DNA of 64,000 nt, taken from assembly GCA_012103075.1 (NCBI GenBank), contig JAAVLQ010000001.1:2518001-2582000 (forward strand), given 5' to 3'. The stretch comes from Brucella cytisi. GTDB lineage: Bacteria; Pseudomonadota; Alphaproteobacteria; Rhizobiales; Rhizobiaceae. The notes below the pieces were generated by a model. That model was not told the DNA's origin, did not search any database, and saw only the letters and a program-made list of their open reading frames with translations. Position 1 is the stretch's first letter; each line of letters begins with the position of its first letter. Below are positions 19,175 through 29,180 of this stretch, in pieces. The translations under genes were made by a program, and so were the position numbers.

Positions 19175-20490
19175 TGACCGATACGACCTTCAACGCCAGC
19201 GGCGCCACGGCACAGCCGACGCGCCGCGATATCGGACTGAAACGCCGCTACGCTGCCGAACGTCGCTTCCGCTATTACGGTATTGCTGCGATCGCCATCG
19301 GCGTGTTCTTTCTGTGCGCACTTCTCTTCTCGGTGTTTTCCAAGGGCTATACAGCCTTCTGGCAGACGACGCTTTATCTGCCGGTCAAGCTTGAAGAGAA
19401 GGTGATTGACCCGGGCAACAAGCGCGCGACCGATCCGAATGTGCTGATCACGGCCAATTATCCGCTGCTGGTGCGCAATGCATTGGCCGAAAAACTGGGT
19501 GTTGCAGCGACAGACCGTCCGGCAATGCGTGATTTGGGCCGCTTCTATTCCGACGGCGTGCGCATTCAGCTGCGCAAGCTGGTGATGGACAATCCATCGC
19601 TCATCGGCACGACGCAGACTGTTCCGGTTCTGGCCGGCGCCGATATCGATTCCGCCTTCAAGGGGCAGATCGACCTTTCCGTGCCGGAGACGAGCCGCAA
19701 GGTTTCTGACCGTCAGGTGGGCTGGATGAAGATGCTTTCGGAAGAAGGCGTCATGAAGGAGGCCTTCAATACAGGTCTCTTCACTTTCGGTGCCTCCAGC
19801 CGTCCGGAAACCTCCGGTCTTGGTGTCGCACTGGTCGGCTCTCTCTACATGATGTTGATCGTTCTCGGCCTGTCGCTGCCTATCGGCGTCGCCGCTTCAA
19901 TCTATCTGGAAGAGTTCGCCAAGAAGAACCGTTTCACCGACATGATCGAGGTGAACATCAACAATCTGGCAGCGGTTCCGTCCATCGTGTTCGGTCTGCT
20001 CGGGCTTGCTGTCTTCATCAATTTCTTCGGCCTGCCGCGTTCCGCGTCACTGGTCGGTGGTCTGGTGCTGACGCTGATGACGCTTCCCACCATCATTATC
20101 GCGACCCGCGCCGCCCTTCGCGCGGTGCCGCCGTCGATCCGCGCTGCGGCCCTCGGTCTTGGTGCATCGAAAACACAGATGGTGTTCCACCACGTCCTGC
20201 CGCTTGCCGCACCCGGCATCCTGACGGGAACGATCATCGGCCTTGCCCATGCGCTTGGTGAAACCGCGCCGCTTCTTCTCATCGGCATGGTGGCTTTCGT
20301 CGCCGACGTGCCGTCCACGCCAATGGATCCAGCGACGGCATTGCCTGTACAAATCTACATGTGGGCGAATGAAGCAGAACGCGCCTTTGTGGAACGCACG
20401 TCAGGCGCTATCATCGTCCTGCTTCTGTTCCTTGCCGTGATGAATATTGCAGCAATCATTCTGCGCCGCCGCTTCGAGCGCCGCTGGTAA
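19174..20490 (+). CDS. pstA: Phosphate ABC transporter permease PstA
   Basis: The second permease subunit, with 438 residues and an intact frame; it is longer than the E. coli protein because of a large polar insertion (about residues 65-205) after the first membrane helix. The permease core has [40 protein letters not shown] (ABC-contact loop) and [15 protein letters not shown]. The start codon overlaps the pstC stop, so the two are translationally coupled and made in equal amounts. Confidence 0.95.
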   Translation: MTDTTFNASGATAQPTRRDIGLKRRYAAERRFRYYGIAAIAIGVFFLCALLFSVFSKGYTAFWQTTLYLPVKLEEKVIDPGNKRATDPNVLITANYPLLVRNALAEKLGVAATDRPAMRDLGRFYSDGVRIQLRKLVMDNPSLIGTTQTVPVLAGADIDSAFKGQIDLSVPETSRKVSDRQVGWMKMLSEEGVMKEAFNTGLFTFGASSRPETSGLGVALVGSLYMMLIVLGLSLPIGVAASIYLEEFAKKNRFTDMIEVNINNLAAVPSIVFGLLGLAVFINFFGLPRSASLVGGLVLTLMTLPTIIIATRAALRAVPPSIRAAALGLGASKTQMVFHHVLPLAAPGILTGTIIGLAHALGETAPLLLIGMVAFVADVPSTPMDPATALPVQIYMWANEAERAFVERTSGAIIVLLLFLAVMNIAAIILRRRFERRW

Positions 20491-20506
20491 ACGGGAGTCG
20501 AAAGCT

Positions 20507-21329
20507 ATGAACCTGATGACTGAACGATCTCTCGAGAAAGCCGTAGGAGAAAAGATGAACGCCAACGCCAATTCCATAAAGATGCGCGGCGACAAGGTTT
20601 TGCGTATTTTATGGTGAGAAGCAGGCGCTGTTCGACGTCGATCTGGAAATCCGGGAAAAGATGGTCACGGCGCTGATCGGCCCTTCGGGTTGCGGCAAGT
20701 CTACCTTCCTGCGTTCGCTTAACCGCATGAACGATACGATCGAAGGCTGCAAGGTCGGTGGCAAGATCACGCTCGACAATGAAGACATCTACGATCCGAA
20801 GATCGATGTCGTCGAACTGCGCGCCCGCGTCGGCATGGTGTTCCAGAAGCCGAATCCGTTTCCGAAGTCGATTTATGAAAATGTCGCCTACGGCCCACGT
20901 ATTCACGGTCTCGCCCGCACCAAGGCCGATCTTGAAGAAATCGTCGTGACGAGCTTGCAGAAGGCGAGCTTGTTCGAGGAAGTGAAGGATCGTCTGCACG
21001 ATGCGGGCACCGGTCTTTCGGGTGGCCAGCAGCAACGTCTTTGCATCGCACGCGCGATTGCGGTGAGCCCGGAAGTCATTCTCATGGACGAACCGTGCTC
21101 GGCGCTCGACCCGATTGCGACCGCGAAGGTGGAAGAGCTGATCGATGAACTGCGCCAGAACTATACGATCGTGATCGTCACGCACTCCATGCAGCAGGCC
21201 GCGCGTGTTTCGCAGCGCACCGCCATGTTCCACCTCGGCAATCTGGTCGAAGTGGGTGACACGGAAACCATGTTCACCGCGCCGACCGAAAAGCGCACGC
21301 AGGACTACATTACCGGACGCTTCGGCTGA
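20507..21329 (+). CDS. pstB: Phosphate ABC transporter ATPase PstB (one apparent frameshift)
   Basis: The ATPase of the Pst system. Walker [11 protein letters not shown]-loop region [20 protein letters not shown], signature [16 protein letters not shown] and Walker [14 protein letters not shown] are all present. One extra T in the T4 run 20598-20601 separates the first ~30 residues from the rest; the corrected N-terminus reads [20 protein letters not shown]. The length is 273. The ATG at 20507 has GGGAG about 10 bases ahead. A second ATG at 20554 with GGAG is possible. Confidence 0.93.
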
Positions 21330-21393
21330 TCCGCAACTGCGCTTCAACAGATAGACAGTGCGGCTTCCCGCAATTTATATTACGAGGTCTACT

Positions 21394-22116
21394 ATGCCGT
21401 CTCAGCATACCGTTCGCTCCTACGACGAGGAATTGAAGTTTCTCTCCCATAAGATCGCCGAAATGGGCGGACATGCGGAACGTATGGTCGAGCAGTCGGT
21501 CGCCGCTATCGTCAATGCGGACAATGCGCTCGCACAGCGCGTCATCTCCGACGATCTCATTCTCGATGCCAGCGAGCGCGAGATTGACGACAAGGCTGTG
21601 ATGATTATCGCCAAGCGTCAGCCCATGGCTGTGGACCTGCGCGAAATCATTGGCTCGATCCGCATCTCTGCCGATCTGGAACGCGTGGGCGATCTGGGCA
21701 AGAACATTGCCAAGCGCGTTGCCGCCGTTTCGGAATCGCGCCAGCCGGTAAAGCTTTATCGTGGGCTCGAAACACTCGCTGAGCTGGCGCTGACCCAGCT
21801 CAAGGATGTTCTCGACGCCTATGCGTCGCGCTCGGTGCAGCAGATCAATGTCGTTCGCGACCGCGACGACGAGATTGATGCCATGTACACGTCACTGTTC
21901 CGCGAGCTGTTGACCTACATGATGGAAGACCCGCGCAATATTTCCGCCTGCACGCATCTTCTGTTCTGCGCAAAGAATATCGAGCGTATCGGCGATCACG
22001 CGACCAATATTGCGGAGACCGTCTACTACATCGTGACCGGCCTGCAAATGCCGGCCGAACGACCCAAGGAAGACCTGAGCCACGGTATTGTCGTGGATGA
22101 GGCGCGTAAACCCTGA
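21394..22116 (+). CDS. phoU: Phosphate signalling regulator PhoU
   Basis: PhoU links Pst transport activity to the PhoR/PhoB two-component system and restrains the regulon when phosphate is plentiful. 240 residues make two three-helix bundles with the metal-binding repeats: ISADLERVGDLGKNIAKR in the first half and FCAKNIERIGDHATNIAE in the second. The ATG at 21394 is preceded by ACGAGG; an in-frame GTG at 21358 is less likely. The frame is intact. Confidence 0.95.
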   Translation: MPSQHTVRSYDEELKFLSHKIAEMGGHAERMVEQSVAAIVNADNALAQRVISDDLILDASEREIDDKAVMIIAKRQPMAVDLREIIGSIRISADLERVGDLGKNIAKRVAAVSESRQPVKLYRGLETLAELALTQLKDVLDAYASRSVQQINVVRDRDDEIDAMYTSLFRELLTYMMEDPRNISACTHLLFCAKNIERIGDHATNIAETVYYIVTGLQMPAERPKEDLSHGIVVDEARKP

Positions 22117-22127
22117 ACTGCAGCCGA

Positions 22128-22145
22128 CCGGACCACACGGTCCGG
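22128..22145 (+). other. Short intercistronic hairpin between phoU and phoB
   Basis: A perfect 7-bp stem CCGGACC/GGTCCGG with a 4-base loop lies 12 bases after the phoU stop. No T tract follows, so it is more likely an mRNA-processing or stability element than a terminator. Confidence 0.45.
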
Positions 22146-22234
22146 CGGTTGAGAATGAGTGAATAGCGCGGCGGCACGCGGTCGATTGGGGGATTGTATC
22201 TACCGCCCGCCGAATTTGGATAGGGAAATACTGG

Positions 22235-22920
22235 ATGTCACAGGCACCCAAAATCGCTGTGGTAGAAGACGAAGAGGCGCTGAGCGTTCTTCTTCGCTAT
22301 AATCTTGAGGCAGAGGGCTACCGGTCGATACAATGCTGCGCGGCGACGAAGCCGAGATCGCCTTGCGCGAGAACGTACCGGATCTGCTCATTCTGGACTG
22401 GATGTTGCCGGGCGTATCGGGCATCGAGCTCTGCCGTCGCCTGCGCCAATGGCCGGAAACCGAACGCCTGCCCATCATCATGCTGACGGCACGTGGCGAG
22501 GAAAGCGAACGTGTTCGGGGCCTGAGCGTCGGCGCGGACGACTATGTCGTGAAGCCATTTTCGACGCCGGAATTGCTAGCGCGCGTCAAGGCGATGTTGC
22601 GCCGGTCGAATCCGAGCATTCTTTCGCATGTGCTGAAAGTGGGCGACCCGGTTCTCGACCGTCAACAGCATCGTGTCTATCGCAAGGAAAAGGAAGTTCG
22701 TCTCGGACCAACGGAATTCCGCCTGCTCGAATATTTCATGATGTCGCCCGGTCGTGTCTTCTCACGTAGCCAGCTTCTGGATGGCGTTTGGGGACCGGAC
22801 ATCTATGTCGACGACCGCACGGTGGACGTCCATGTCGGACGGCTGCGCAAGGCGATCAATGTCGGTCGTGCGCTCGATCCGATCCGTACCGTTCGGGGTG
22901 CGGGTTATTCTTTCGGGTGA
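22235..22920 (+). CDS. phoB: Phosphate regulon response regulator PhoB (one apparent frameshift)
   Basis: An OmpR/PhoB-class regulator that binds Pho boxes when phosphorylated by PhoR. The receiver has the acidic pocket VVEDEEAL, phospho-acceptor Asp in LLILDWMLPG, Thr in IMLTARGEE and Lys in DDYVVKPFS. The winged-helix DNA-binding domain ends VHVGRLRKAINVG and VRGAGYSF. One C is missing near 22321. The corrected length is 228. It is the last gene of the operon; phoR is not in the window. Confidence 0.94.
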
Positions 22921-22958
22921 CCGCTGCGGTCATTTCGGCGTCAGGAACTGAACTTGTC

Positions 22959-22994
22959 CGACCCGCCACGGTATCCGTGGCGGGTCGTTTTGTT
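22959..22994 (+). terminator. Terminator of the pst-pho operon
   Basis: A perfect 12-bp GC-rich stem GACCCGCCACGG/CCGTGGCGGGTC with a 3-base loop, then GTTTTGTTT. Confidence 0.92.
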
Positions 22995-23560
22995 TAAGAC
23001 CCCGCTTTGCAAGGTGCGGATCGTGCTCGCCCGATTCGCATTGCAACAACCCGAAACGGGTCTCAAAAGCACAATCTCACGCGATGTTACAAATCTGTTG
23101 TCAAAGTTGACAAAGAGCAATGGAACCGGCCCCGAAGCAGAAATTCTACAGAAGATTTGAAACGCCACAAATGTGTATGCAAAAAGTACAAGAAAAAAGT
23201 GAATTAAGGCAGCGATATGGCGTGTATTGCGAGACTTTGAATCTCGTGAAATCAATATCTTACCTGAATTGCTAATTCTCGTTAAGGAATTATTAATATA
23301 TTTAAAGGGCTTGTAGGCACATTCGCAATCTCGATTCGGAATTGTTTTAGGACTTTTCAGCGGTCTCCAGCATTGTTGGGATTTGACCTGTTGCCTTTTT
23401 TGGCTAAAAAAATTCCAAAACCTTGAATTCGATTGAGCGACTGTAGGACGTGAGATTTTGATCTTCGTCCTCTTTGACTTGCACCGCAGTCAGACGTTCG
23501 CGCGCATCATTCCAGATGTGTTCGCCTGAATGGATGACTGGATCAGTTAAGGGTCCTAAT
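22995..23560. other. Gene-free, AT-rich stretch ahead of the cell wall hydrolase
   Basis: No gene recognised on either strand. The right part (about 23200-23310) is AT-rich with TTAATATATTTAAAGG. TTGACA occurs at about 23106 and could be a -35, but no convincing -10 pairs with it. Base composition differs from the neighbouring genes. Confidence 0.4.
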
Positions 23561-24522
23561 ATGAGACTGAGCCATTGACGCGCGCCGCGAAGTGGAAATT
23601 GCCCGCTCTTATCGGGCTGGTGATTGCGCCTTTCGTGGTGACCGGTTGCACGACAACCGGAACCTCGGGAAAAGCCAATTCGGAAAAGACGGCGGCAAGC
23701 CACGTCAAATCCGTCAATGGCGTGAAGACCTACACCTACACCGCACGGGACAAGAATTGCCTTGAACGTGCGATGTTCTTCGAATCCAATCGTTCGAGTT
23801 CCGACGGTCTTCTGGCTGTTGGTACGGTGGTCATGAACCGTCTCGCGTCGGGACGTTATCCGGATACGATTTGCGGTGTCGTCGGTCAGAAGAACCAGTT
23901 TGCGCCCGGTGTGCTTACCCGCCAGATGAATTCCAAGGCGCTGCCTGATGTTCAGGCCGCCGCCGACGCGGTTCTGAAGGGTGAGCGTCATCCGAAGCTC
24001 AAGAACGCCATGTTCTTCCACACGGCGGGTCTGAAGTTCCTTTACAACAATATGCATTACGTGCTCGTAGCCGGTGGAAATTCCTTCTACGAGAAGCGCA
24101 ATCGCGACGGTTCGCTGCAAAATCCGGTTCCGCAGGAGCCATACAATCTGGCTATGGCCTATTCGCCGCAATCACCTTCCGTTCCACAGGATCCGTCTTA
24201 TGATGTGACCCTGCCACAAACCGGCCCAGTTCCGGGAACGGAACCGACCGTTCAGGTGGCACTCGCGGAAGCGGTAAAGGCTCAAAGTGTGGACCAGAAC
24301 ACTGGTGCCGGTCCGCAGGCCCGTGGCGAACGACTGGCACGCCATCGCGGTGTGGCTGCACCTCAGCAGGAACAGCATATGCAGGTGGCCTCCTACCAGC
24401 CGCAATTCGATACGACAGCCCCGCAGCCGACATCGCTTGGCTATGCTCCGGCAAGCCAGAAGCAGGCTGACGCCATTGGCGCGCTACTTCTGTCCCGGGA
24501 CCGTCCAGAAGCACCGCTATAA
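23561..24522 (+). CDS. SleB/CwlJ-type cell wall hydrolase, lipoprotein
   Basis: A Hydrolase_2 (SleB-like) peptidoglycan hydrolase. After a hydrophobic segment (ALIGLVIAPFVVTGC) comes a lipobox Cys, then the catalytic domain: CLERAMFFESNRSSSDG with the catalytic Glu, VVMNRLASGRYPDTICGVV and KNQFAPG. A Pro/Gln-rich tail of about 120 residues follows. The continuous frame begins with TTG at 23575; ATG at 23561 with AAGGG upstream becomes the start if one base lost near 23573 is restored. Spore germination is not relevant in this lineage; a role in wall remodelling is inferred. About 319 residues. Confidence 0.82.
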
Positions 24523-24622
24523 GAGGCGATTTTACAATCAGATAATCTGCAACGCCGGTCTAGTTCTACCTGACCGGCGTTTTGATTTTCTGGCTGATTG
24601 TCGTCGCTTTTCGGCGAAAGTT

Positions 24623-24874
24623 TCAGCGATAGATCGGGCGATAGATCACCATCGGAGTGTCGTAGAAATCAACCTGATTCTGCCGGGCACGCCGGTCAGC
24701 TCTGCGATCGAGATCCAGTCGCATGAGACAGTTGGCGAAAGCGTCAGTCTTGGCCTTGAAGCCATAGCTGCGGCAGGTCTGTTCGTCGGCCGCACGACGC
24801 TGTTCAGGTGTCATGGTCACGCAGCCCGCCAGAAGGCCGCTAACGCCCAGAAAGATAAGCACTTTCTTATTCAT
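24623..24874 (-). CDS. Small lipoprotein of unknown function
   Basis: 83 residues with a textbook lipoprotein signal MNKKVLIFLGVSGLLAGC and a short mature part with ADEQTCRSYGFKAKTDAFA and an Arg-rich stretch, ending YRPIYR. The two later Cys in CRSYGF...NCLM could form a disulfide. This pattern is common in short Rhizobiales lipoproteins without known function. The ATG at 24874 is supported by GGAG about 13 bases ahead, and any upstream extension would spoil the signal peptide. The frame is intact. Its start is 127 bases from the divergent aminopeptidase gene. Confidence 0.75.
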   Translation of the reverse strand: MNKKVLIFLGVSGLLAGCVTMTPEQRRAADEQTCRSYGFKAKTDAFANCLMRLDLDRRADRRARQNQVDFYDTPMVIYRPIYR

Positions 24875-25001
24875 TACTGTCTGCTTTCTCCTGCAACTGA
24901 CCGCAGAATTACTATACTGCAAAGGCAGGAAAAAAAAGGTGGTGAAATTATGCCGTCTGATAAACTGTCGGTGATTCCATATCCAAAAAGGTCTTCCACC
25001 C

Positions 25002-26255
25002 ATGGCTCATGAACAGCTGAACCCAGTCATCGATCCGGTGAAACTCGAACGTCTCGCGGAAGTCGCCGTTCGCGTTGGTCTGCAATTGCGCGAGGGGCAG
25101 GATCTCGTCATTACCGCACCGGTCGTGGCCTTGCCGCTGGTTCGCCTTATCGCCAAGCATGCTTACAAGGCTGGGGCCGGACTGGTAACGCCATTCTTCG
25201 CGGATGACGAAATGGCACTTGCGCGTTACGAGAACGCATCCGACGCAAGTTTCGATCGTGCGGCGAGCTGGCTCTATGAGGGAATGGCGAAGGCCTATTC
25301 GGATGGCGCTGCCCGTTTGGCTATTGCTGCCGACAATCCGATGCTCCTCTCCAGCCGGGATCCGGCCAAGGTTTCACGCGCCAACCGGGCCAACTCGAAG
25401 GCTTATCAGCCGGCTCTCGAAAAGATTGCCGGTTTCGACATCAACTGGAACATTGTCTCCTATCCCAATCCGGCATGGGCGAAGCTTATGTTTCCGAACG
25501 AACCGGCGGACATCGCGACCCGCAAGCTAGCCGATGCGATCTTCGCGGCTTCGCGTGTCGATGTCGACGATCCGGTCGGCGCATGGGCGGCACACAATGC
25601 AGCGCTTCGCACCCGCACCCGCTTCCTGAACGGCAAGGCTTATAGCGCCCTGCATTTCAAAGGTCCGAACACCGATCTGACGGTCGGACTTGCCGACGGT
25701 CATGAATGGCACGGCGGGGCGTCTACGGCGAAGAATGGGATTACCTGCAATCCGAACATTCCGACGGAAGAAGTGTTCACCACACCTCATGCACTACGGG
25801 TCGAGGGCTATGTGACGAGCACCAAGCCTCTGTCGCATCAGGGCACATTGATCGAGGATATCGCGGTTCGCTTTGAAGGTGGACGAATTGTCGAGGCGAA
25901 GGCAAGCCGTGGTGAAGAAGTGCTCAACAAGGTGCTGGATACGGATGAAGGTGCCCGTCATCTGGGTGAGGTGGCACTGGTGCCGCATTCCTCGCCGATC
26001 TCGCAGAGTGGGCTTTTGTTCTACAACACGTTGTTCGATGAAAATGCCGCAAGCCACATCGCGCTTGGCCAGTGCTATTCCAAGTGCTTTATCGACGGCG
26101 CAAAACTGACGCCGGAACAGATCAAGGCGCAGGGTGGCAATTCGAGTCTCATCCATATCGACTGGATGATTGGCTCCGGCCAGATCGACGTCGATGGCAT
26201 CAATACGGATGGAACCCGAGAGCCAGTGATGCGCAGCGGCGAATGGGCCAACTGA
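25002..26255 (+). CDS. M29 family metallo-aminopeptidase (AmpS/PepS type)
   Basis: A cytoplasmic dimeric aminopeptidase of family M29, with 417 residues and an intact frame. Conserved metal-ligand regions are NIPTEEVFTTPHALRVEGYV, HLGEVALVPHSSPI, ASHIALGQCYSKC and SSLIHIDWMIGSGQIDVDG. These enzymes remove N-terminal residues, often Leu or Glu/Asp, using two Co or Zn ions. The ATG follows a weak ribosome site. The gene is monocistronic and followed by a strong terminator. Confidence 0.92.
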   Translation: MAHEQLNPVIDPVKLERLAEVAVRVGLQLREGQDLVITAPVVALPLVRLIAKHAYKAGAGLVTPFFADDEMALARYENASDASFDRAASWLYEGMAKAYSDGAARLAIAADNPMLLSSRDPAKVSRANRANSKAYQPALEKIAGFDINWNIVSYPNPAWAKLMFPNEPADIATRKLADAIFAASRVDVDDPVGAWAAHNAALRTRTRFLNGKAYSALHFKGPNTDLTVGLADGHEWHGGASTAKNGITCNPNIPTEEVFTTPHALRVEGYVTSTKPLSHQGTLIEDIAVRFEGGRIVEAKASRGEEVLNKVLDTDEGARHLGEVALVPHSSPISQSGLLFYNTLFDENAASHIALGQCYSKCFIDGAKLTPEQIKAQGGNSSLIHIDWMIGSGQIDVDGINTDGTREPVMRSGEWAN

Positions 26256-26268
26256 TTATCACGAATAG

Positions 26269-26297
26269 AAAAGGCCGGGAGTTCCCGGCCTTTTCAT
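26269..26297. terminator. Bidirectional terminator between the aminopeptidase gene and dps
   Basis: A stem AAAAGGCCGGGA/TCCCGGCCTTTT with a 2-base loop; it has A and T tracts on the two sides, fitting the convergent gene pair. Confidence 0.88.
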
Positions 26298-26310
26298 TGC
26301 ATCTGTGAGG

Positions 26311-26808
26311 TCAGTTCTTTTCCTGAACGTGGGCCTCAAGGAACCACAATGCCTTGTCGAGACCACGGGAAGCGGCGGTAAAAATATCCGCCGTATCGTC
26401 GTCACCTGCATCATCTGCATCCTTGATCGACTTGCGTACAAGATTGGCAACGTCGCCATAACGCTCGATCAGTGCAAGCAGATGGTCGTGAACGGCATAG
26501 ATGTCGGTCGGATAAGGCTTGAGCTTGCTTTCCTTGGCCACGACCTGCGTGGTGCCATAGGCCGTTCCGCCGATCTGCACGGCACGCTCCGCAATCGTGT
26601 CGACATGTTCATCGAGATCGGCGCGGAAGCCATCGAGCATTTCATGAACTGCGATGAACTGCGGTCCCTTGAGGTTCCAGTGTGCCTGCTTGGTGATGAG
26701 GGCAAGATCGATTGTCGCGGCTAGATTTTCGTTGAGCAGCGCGATCATTGTCGTCTTCGTATTGGAAGGAAGATCGTTGCGGGTTGCATGCATCGACTTC
26801 TTGGACAT
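26311..26808 (-). CDS. dps: Dps-family ferritin-like DNA protection protein
   Basis: 165 residues of a four-helix dodecameric mini-ferritin that oxidises and stores iron with peroxide and shields DNA. Ferroxidase ligands are visible in [20 protein letters not shown] and [14 protein letters not shown]. The Lys-containing N-terminal tail ([18 protein letters not shown]) suits DNA contact. GAGGA precedes the ATG. The frame is intact. Regulation by OxyR or iron is usual in the family, but no operator was identified. The 288 bases upstream to tsaB hold no gene. Confidence 0.94.
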   Translation of the reverse strand: MSKKSMHATRNDLPSNTKTTMIALLNENLAATIDLALITKQAHWNLKGPQFIAVHEMLDGFRADLDEHVDTIAERAVQIGGTAYGTTQVVAKESKLKPYPTDIYAVHDHLLALIERYGDVANLVRKSIKDADDAGDDDTADIFTAASRGLDKALWFLEAHVQEKN

Positions 26809-27096
26809 TTTATCCTCATATCCTGTTGTTCAATCCGGCTTGGAGCGGCTGGGAGATGTCGCTCATCGTCACGGGTGGGTGTTCCAAACGCAAACGAACC
26901 CGCCAGATCATTGTAAGGCTCGATTGCCGGATGGGCCTTGTCGCCGTCAGGACAAAGCAAAAACGTTGCCGCACCCGGTTTTCAAACGCATATCGCCAAG
27001 TTTTGTTCCGCGAGAAGGGCTTAAAAACGAAACTGATCCAGCCTTTGGACAAGACTTGACTTGTCGCGAGCTAAAATCTGATTTACCCGGTTGCGC

Positions 27097-27786
27097 ATGA
27101 AGATACTTGCGCTTGATACTGCCGCTTCGTGGTGTTCCGTTGCCGTCTACAATGCCGACGGCGGGTCGTGCTTGCCGATGTGAGCGAAAACATCGGCAAA
27201 GGGACATGCGGAAGTATTGATGGACTATATCGAACGTGCTGTGACTGAGGCGAAACTGTCGCTCCGCGATATGGATCGGATAGCGGTCAATATCGGACCG
27301 GGATCGTTTACCGGAGTTCGTATCGGTGTCTCGGCAGCACGTGGCTTTGCATTGGCGCTCGACGTTCCTGCTATCGGCATAACGGCGTTCGAAGCGTTGG
27401 CTGCGGAAACACAGATACTGTCCCCGGAAAAGCCAATTCTGGTTTTCCTCGACGCGCATCGTGGCGAGATTTATGCGCAATCATTCGATGCAAAAGGGTT
27501 GCCGGACGCGAAGCCGCTGGTTCTGTCGCGAGAGGAAGCGGAGGCTCTTGCTGTTTCTCAAGCGGAAAATACTGTTCTTGCAGGTTCTGCAGCCGCTGCG
27601 ATCAATGACGTGCTTGGTGGCCGTTTCGAGTTGGGCCCAATAGAGCCAACCGCTAAAATCGGCATCTATGCGCGTCTGGCAAGCTTGCGCCAGCCGGGCG
27701 ATGCGCCGAAGCCGCTTTACATGCGTGGACCTGATGCGAAGCCGCAGGTCGGGTTTGCGCTGCCGCGCAAGGCTACCGGAGAATAG
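27097..27786 (+). CDS. tsaB: tRNA threonylcarbamoyladenosine protein TsaB (two cancelling indels)
   Basis: TsaB pairs with TsaD and TsaE to make t6A37 of ANN-decoding tRNAs. The N-terminus MKILALDTAASWCSVAVYN and the ASKHA motif IAVNIGPGSFTGVRIGVSAA are diagnostic. A base lost near 27165 and one gained near 27204 put about 13 residues out of frame and then restore it, so the total span is a multiple of three (229 residues). The catalytic partners are not in the window. rimI follows after 3 bases and plsC overlaps rimI, which makes one operon. Confidence 0.92.
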
Positions 27787-27789
27787 CCG

Positions 27790-28303
27790 ATGATGGGCTT
27801 GCCGTTTGGGCGTTTCGGTCGCAGACAAATCTCGGTGGAGCCGCTTGGCGCACAGGACAGTCATGCGATTCAGCGTATTCATGCAGTCGCTTTCCATCAC
27901 GGCTGGAGTTCCGACGATTTCAGATCGCTGATCGCACAGGATACGGTTTTCGGTTTTGTTGCCCGTGCGGAAGGCAGACCGAACGATGCCTGTGGTTTCG
28001 TGCTGGCTCGTCTGGTGGCAGGTGAGGCGGAAATCCTGACGATCGCCGTCGCGCGTGATGTGCAACGCGCGGGGCGTCGGGCGCGCGCTGATGGATGCCG
28101 TGTTGCGCCATCTCTATCAGGAGCGCGCCGAAACGCTTTTTCTGGAAGTGGATGAGGCCAATGTTGCCGCCCGGGCGCTTTATCGCCGTCTCGGCTTCCA
28201 AAAGGTTGGCGACAGACCCGCTTATTATGAAACCGCCAATGGGCGTTCGGCTGCGCTGATATTGCGCCGCGACCTGAGCCGTACTCCGGCAGGGCCACGA
28301 TGA
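27790..28303 (+). CDS. rimI: Ribosomal protein S18-alanine N-acetyltransferase-like GNAT (one apparent frameshift)
   Basis: A GNAT protein next to tsaB, the usual place for RimI. HGWSSDDFRSLIAQDTVFGF, VAGEAEILTIAVARDVQRAG and LFLEVDEANVAARALYRRLG (acetyl-CoA site) match the family. One extra G in GGGG 28071-28074 breaks the frame before GRALMDAVL. The corrected length is about 170. Its stop overlaps the next ATG as ATGA. Assignment to RimI rests on context plus motifs; the substrate (uS11, bS18 or EF-Tu) is not certain. Confidence 0.87.
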
Positions 28304-29100
28304 TCGGAGCAATCCGCATCTTTCTCGTCGTCGCGGCAATGGTCGCATTGAGCCTGTCGCTTATTCCAGTTCAGTATCTGTTGCTTAAGCTGAAGAACAA
28401 CTGGAAGCGGCGTCTGCCGACCCTTTTTCATCGTATTGCTGCACGCCTGTTCGGTTTTCGCATCAAGACCGTCGGCCAGATACACGAGGGCCGACCTTTG
28501 TTACTCGTCGCCAACCACTTCGTGGAGCGATATTATTGTTCTGTCGACGGTCGGTCAGGTCTCCTTCATCGCCAAGTCGGAAGTCAGGAAGTGGCCTGTT
28601 TTCGGTATGTTCGCCGTTTTGCAGCGCACCGTTTTCGTGGAGCGGGAACGGCGGGGCAAAACGGGTGAACAGACATCCGAAATCGCAAGGCGTCTGGTAA
28701 CCGACGACGCTATGGTGCTGTTTGCGGAAGGCACGACCTCGGATGGTAATCGCGTTCTGCCGTTCAAGACCGCGCTTTTGGTGCCGCGCATGCCGCGATC
28801 AAGGAAGCCAATGTACCTGAAGTCGTGGTTCAGCCGGTTGCCATTGCCTATACGGGCGTGCATGGCATGGCCATGGGCCGTTATTTCCGCCCGATCGCAT
28901 CATGGCCGGGCGACGTCGAGCTGATGCCGCACCTGAAAGGTATCTTGCGTGAAGGCGCTATCGACGTTGAAGTGCGTTTTGGCGAGCCGGTCGTCGTAAC
29001 GGCCAAGACAGACCGCAAGGCGCTGGCTCGCACAATGGAAAACCGTGTGCGCTCGCTCTTGCAAAGTGCGTTGCTGGGGCGCGAGATTCCCGAAGAGTAA
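28300..29100 (+). CDS. plsC: 1-acyl-sn-glycerol-3-phosphate acyltransferase (two apparent frameshifts)
   Basis: Acylates lysophosphatidic acid to phosphatidic acid at the inner membrane. An N-terminal hydrophobic anchor (IRIFLVVAAMVALSLSLIPV) precedes the HX4D motif (NH-SWSD), FVERERRGKTGEQ and LFAEGTTSDGNRVLPFK, the acyl-acceptor site. Two bases appear lost near 28517, within the HX4D motif, and one G near 28780. The corrected length is 267. Start and rimI stop overlap. Many alphaproteobacteria carry several PlsC-like genes, so it could also acylate ornithine lipids (OlsA-like). Confidence 0.85.
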
Positions 29101-29180
29101 CAACTGCTCCATCGGGTGTTCAGCCAAGTGTTCAGATTGTCACCTTTCAAAATGGTGACAAAAGCTGTAGATAGCCGCGC

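Noticed and set aside
20507..20640. Short separate peptide ahead of pstB
   Set aside because: It is the normal PstB N-terminus cut off by an extra T at 20598-20601.
26816..27052. Small - strand gene between dps and tsaB
   Set aside because: No ribosome site or recognisable features; amino-acid composition resembles an off-frame reading.
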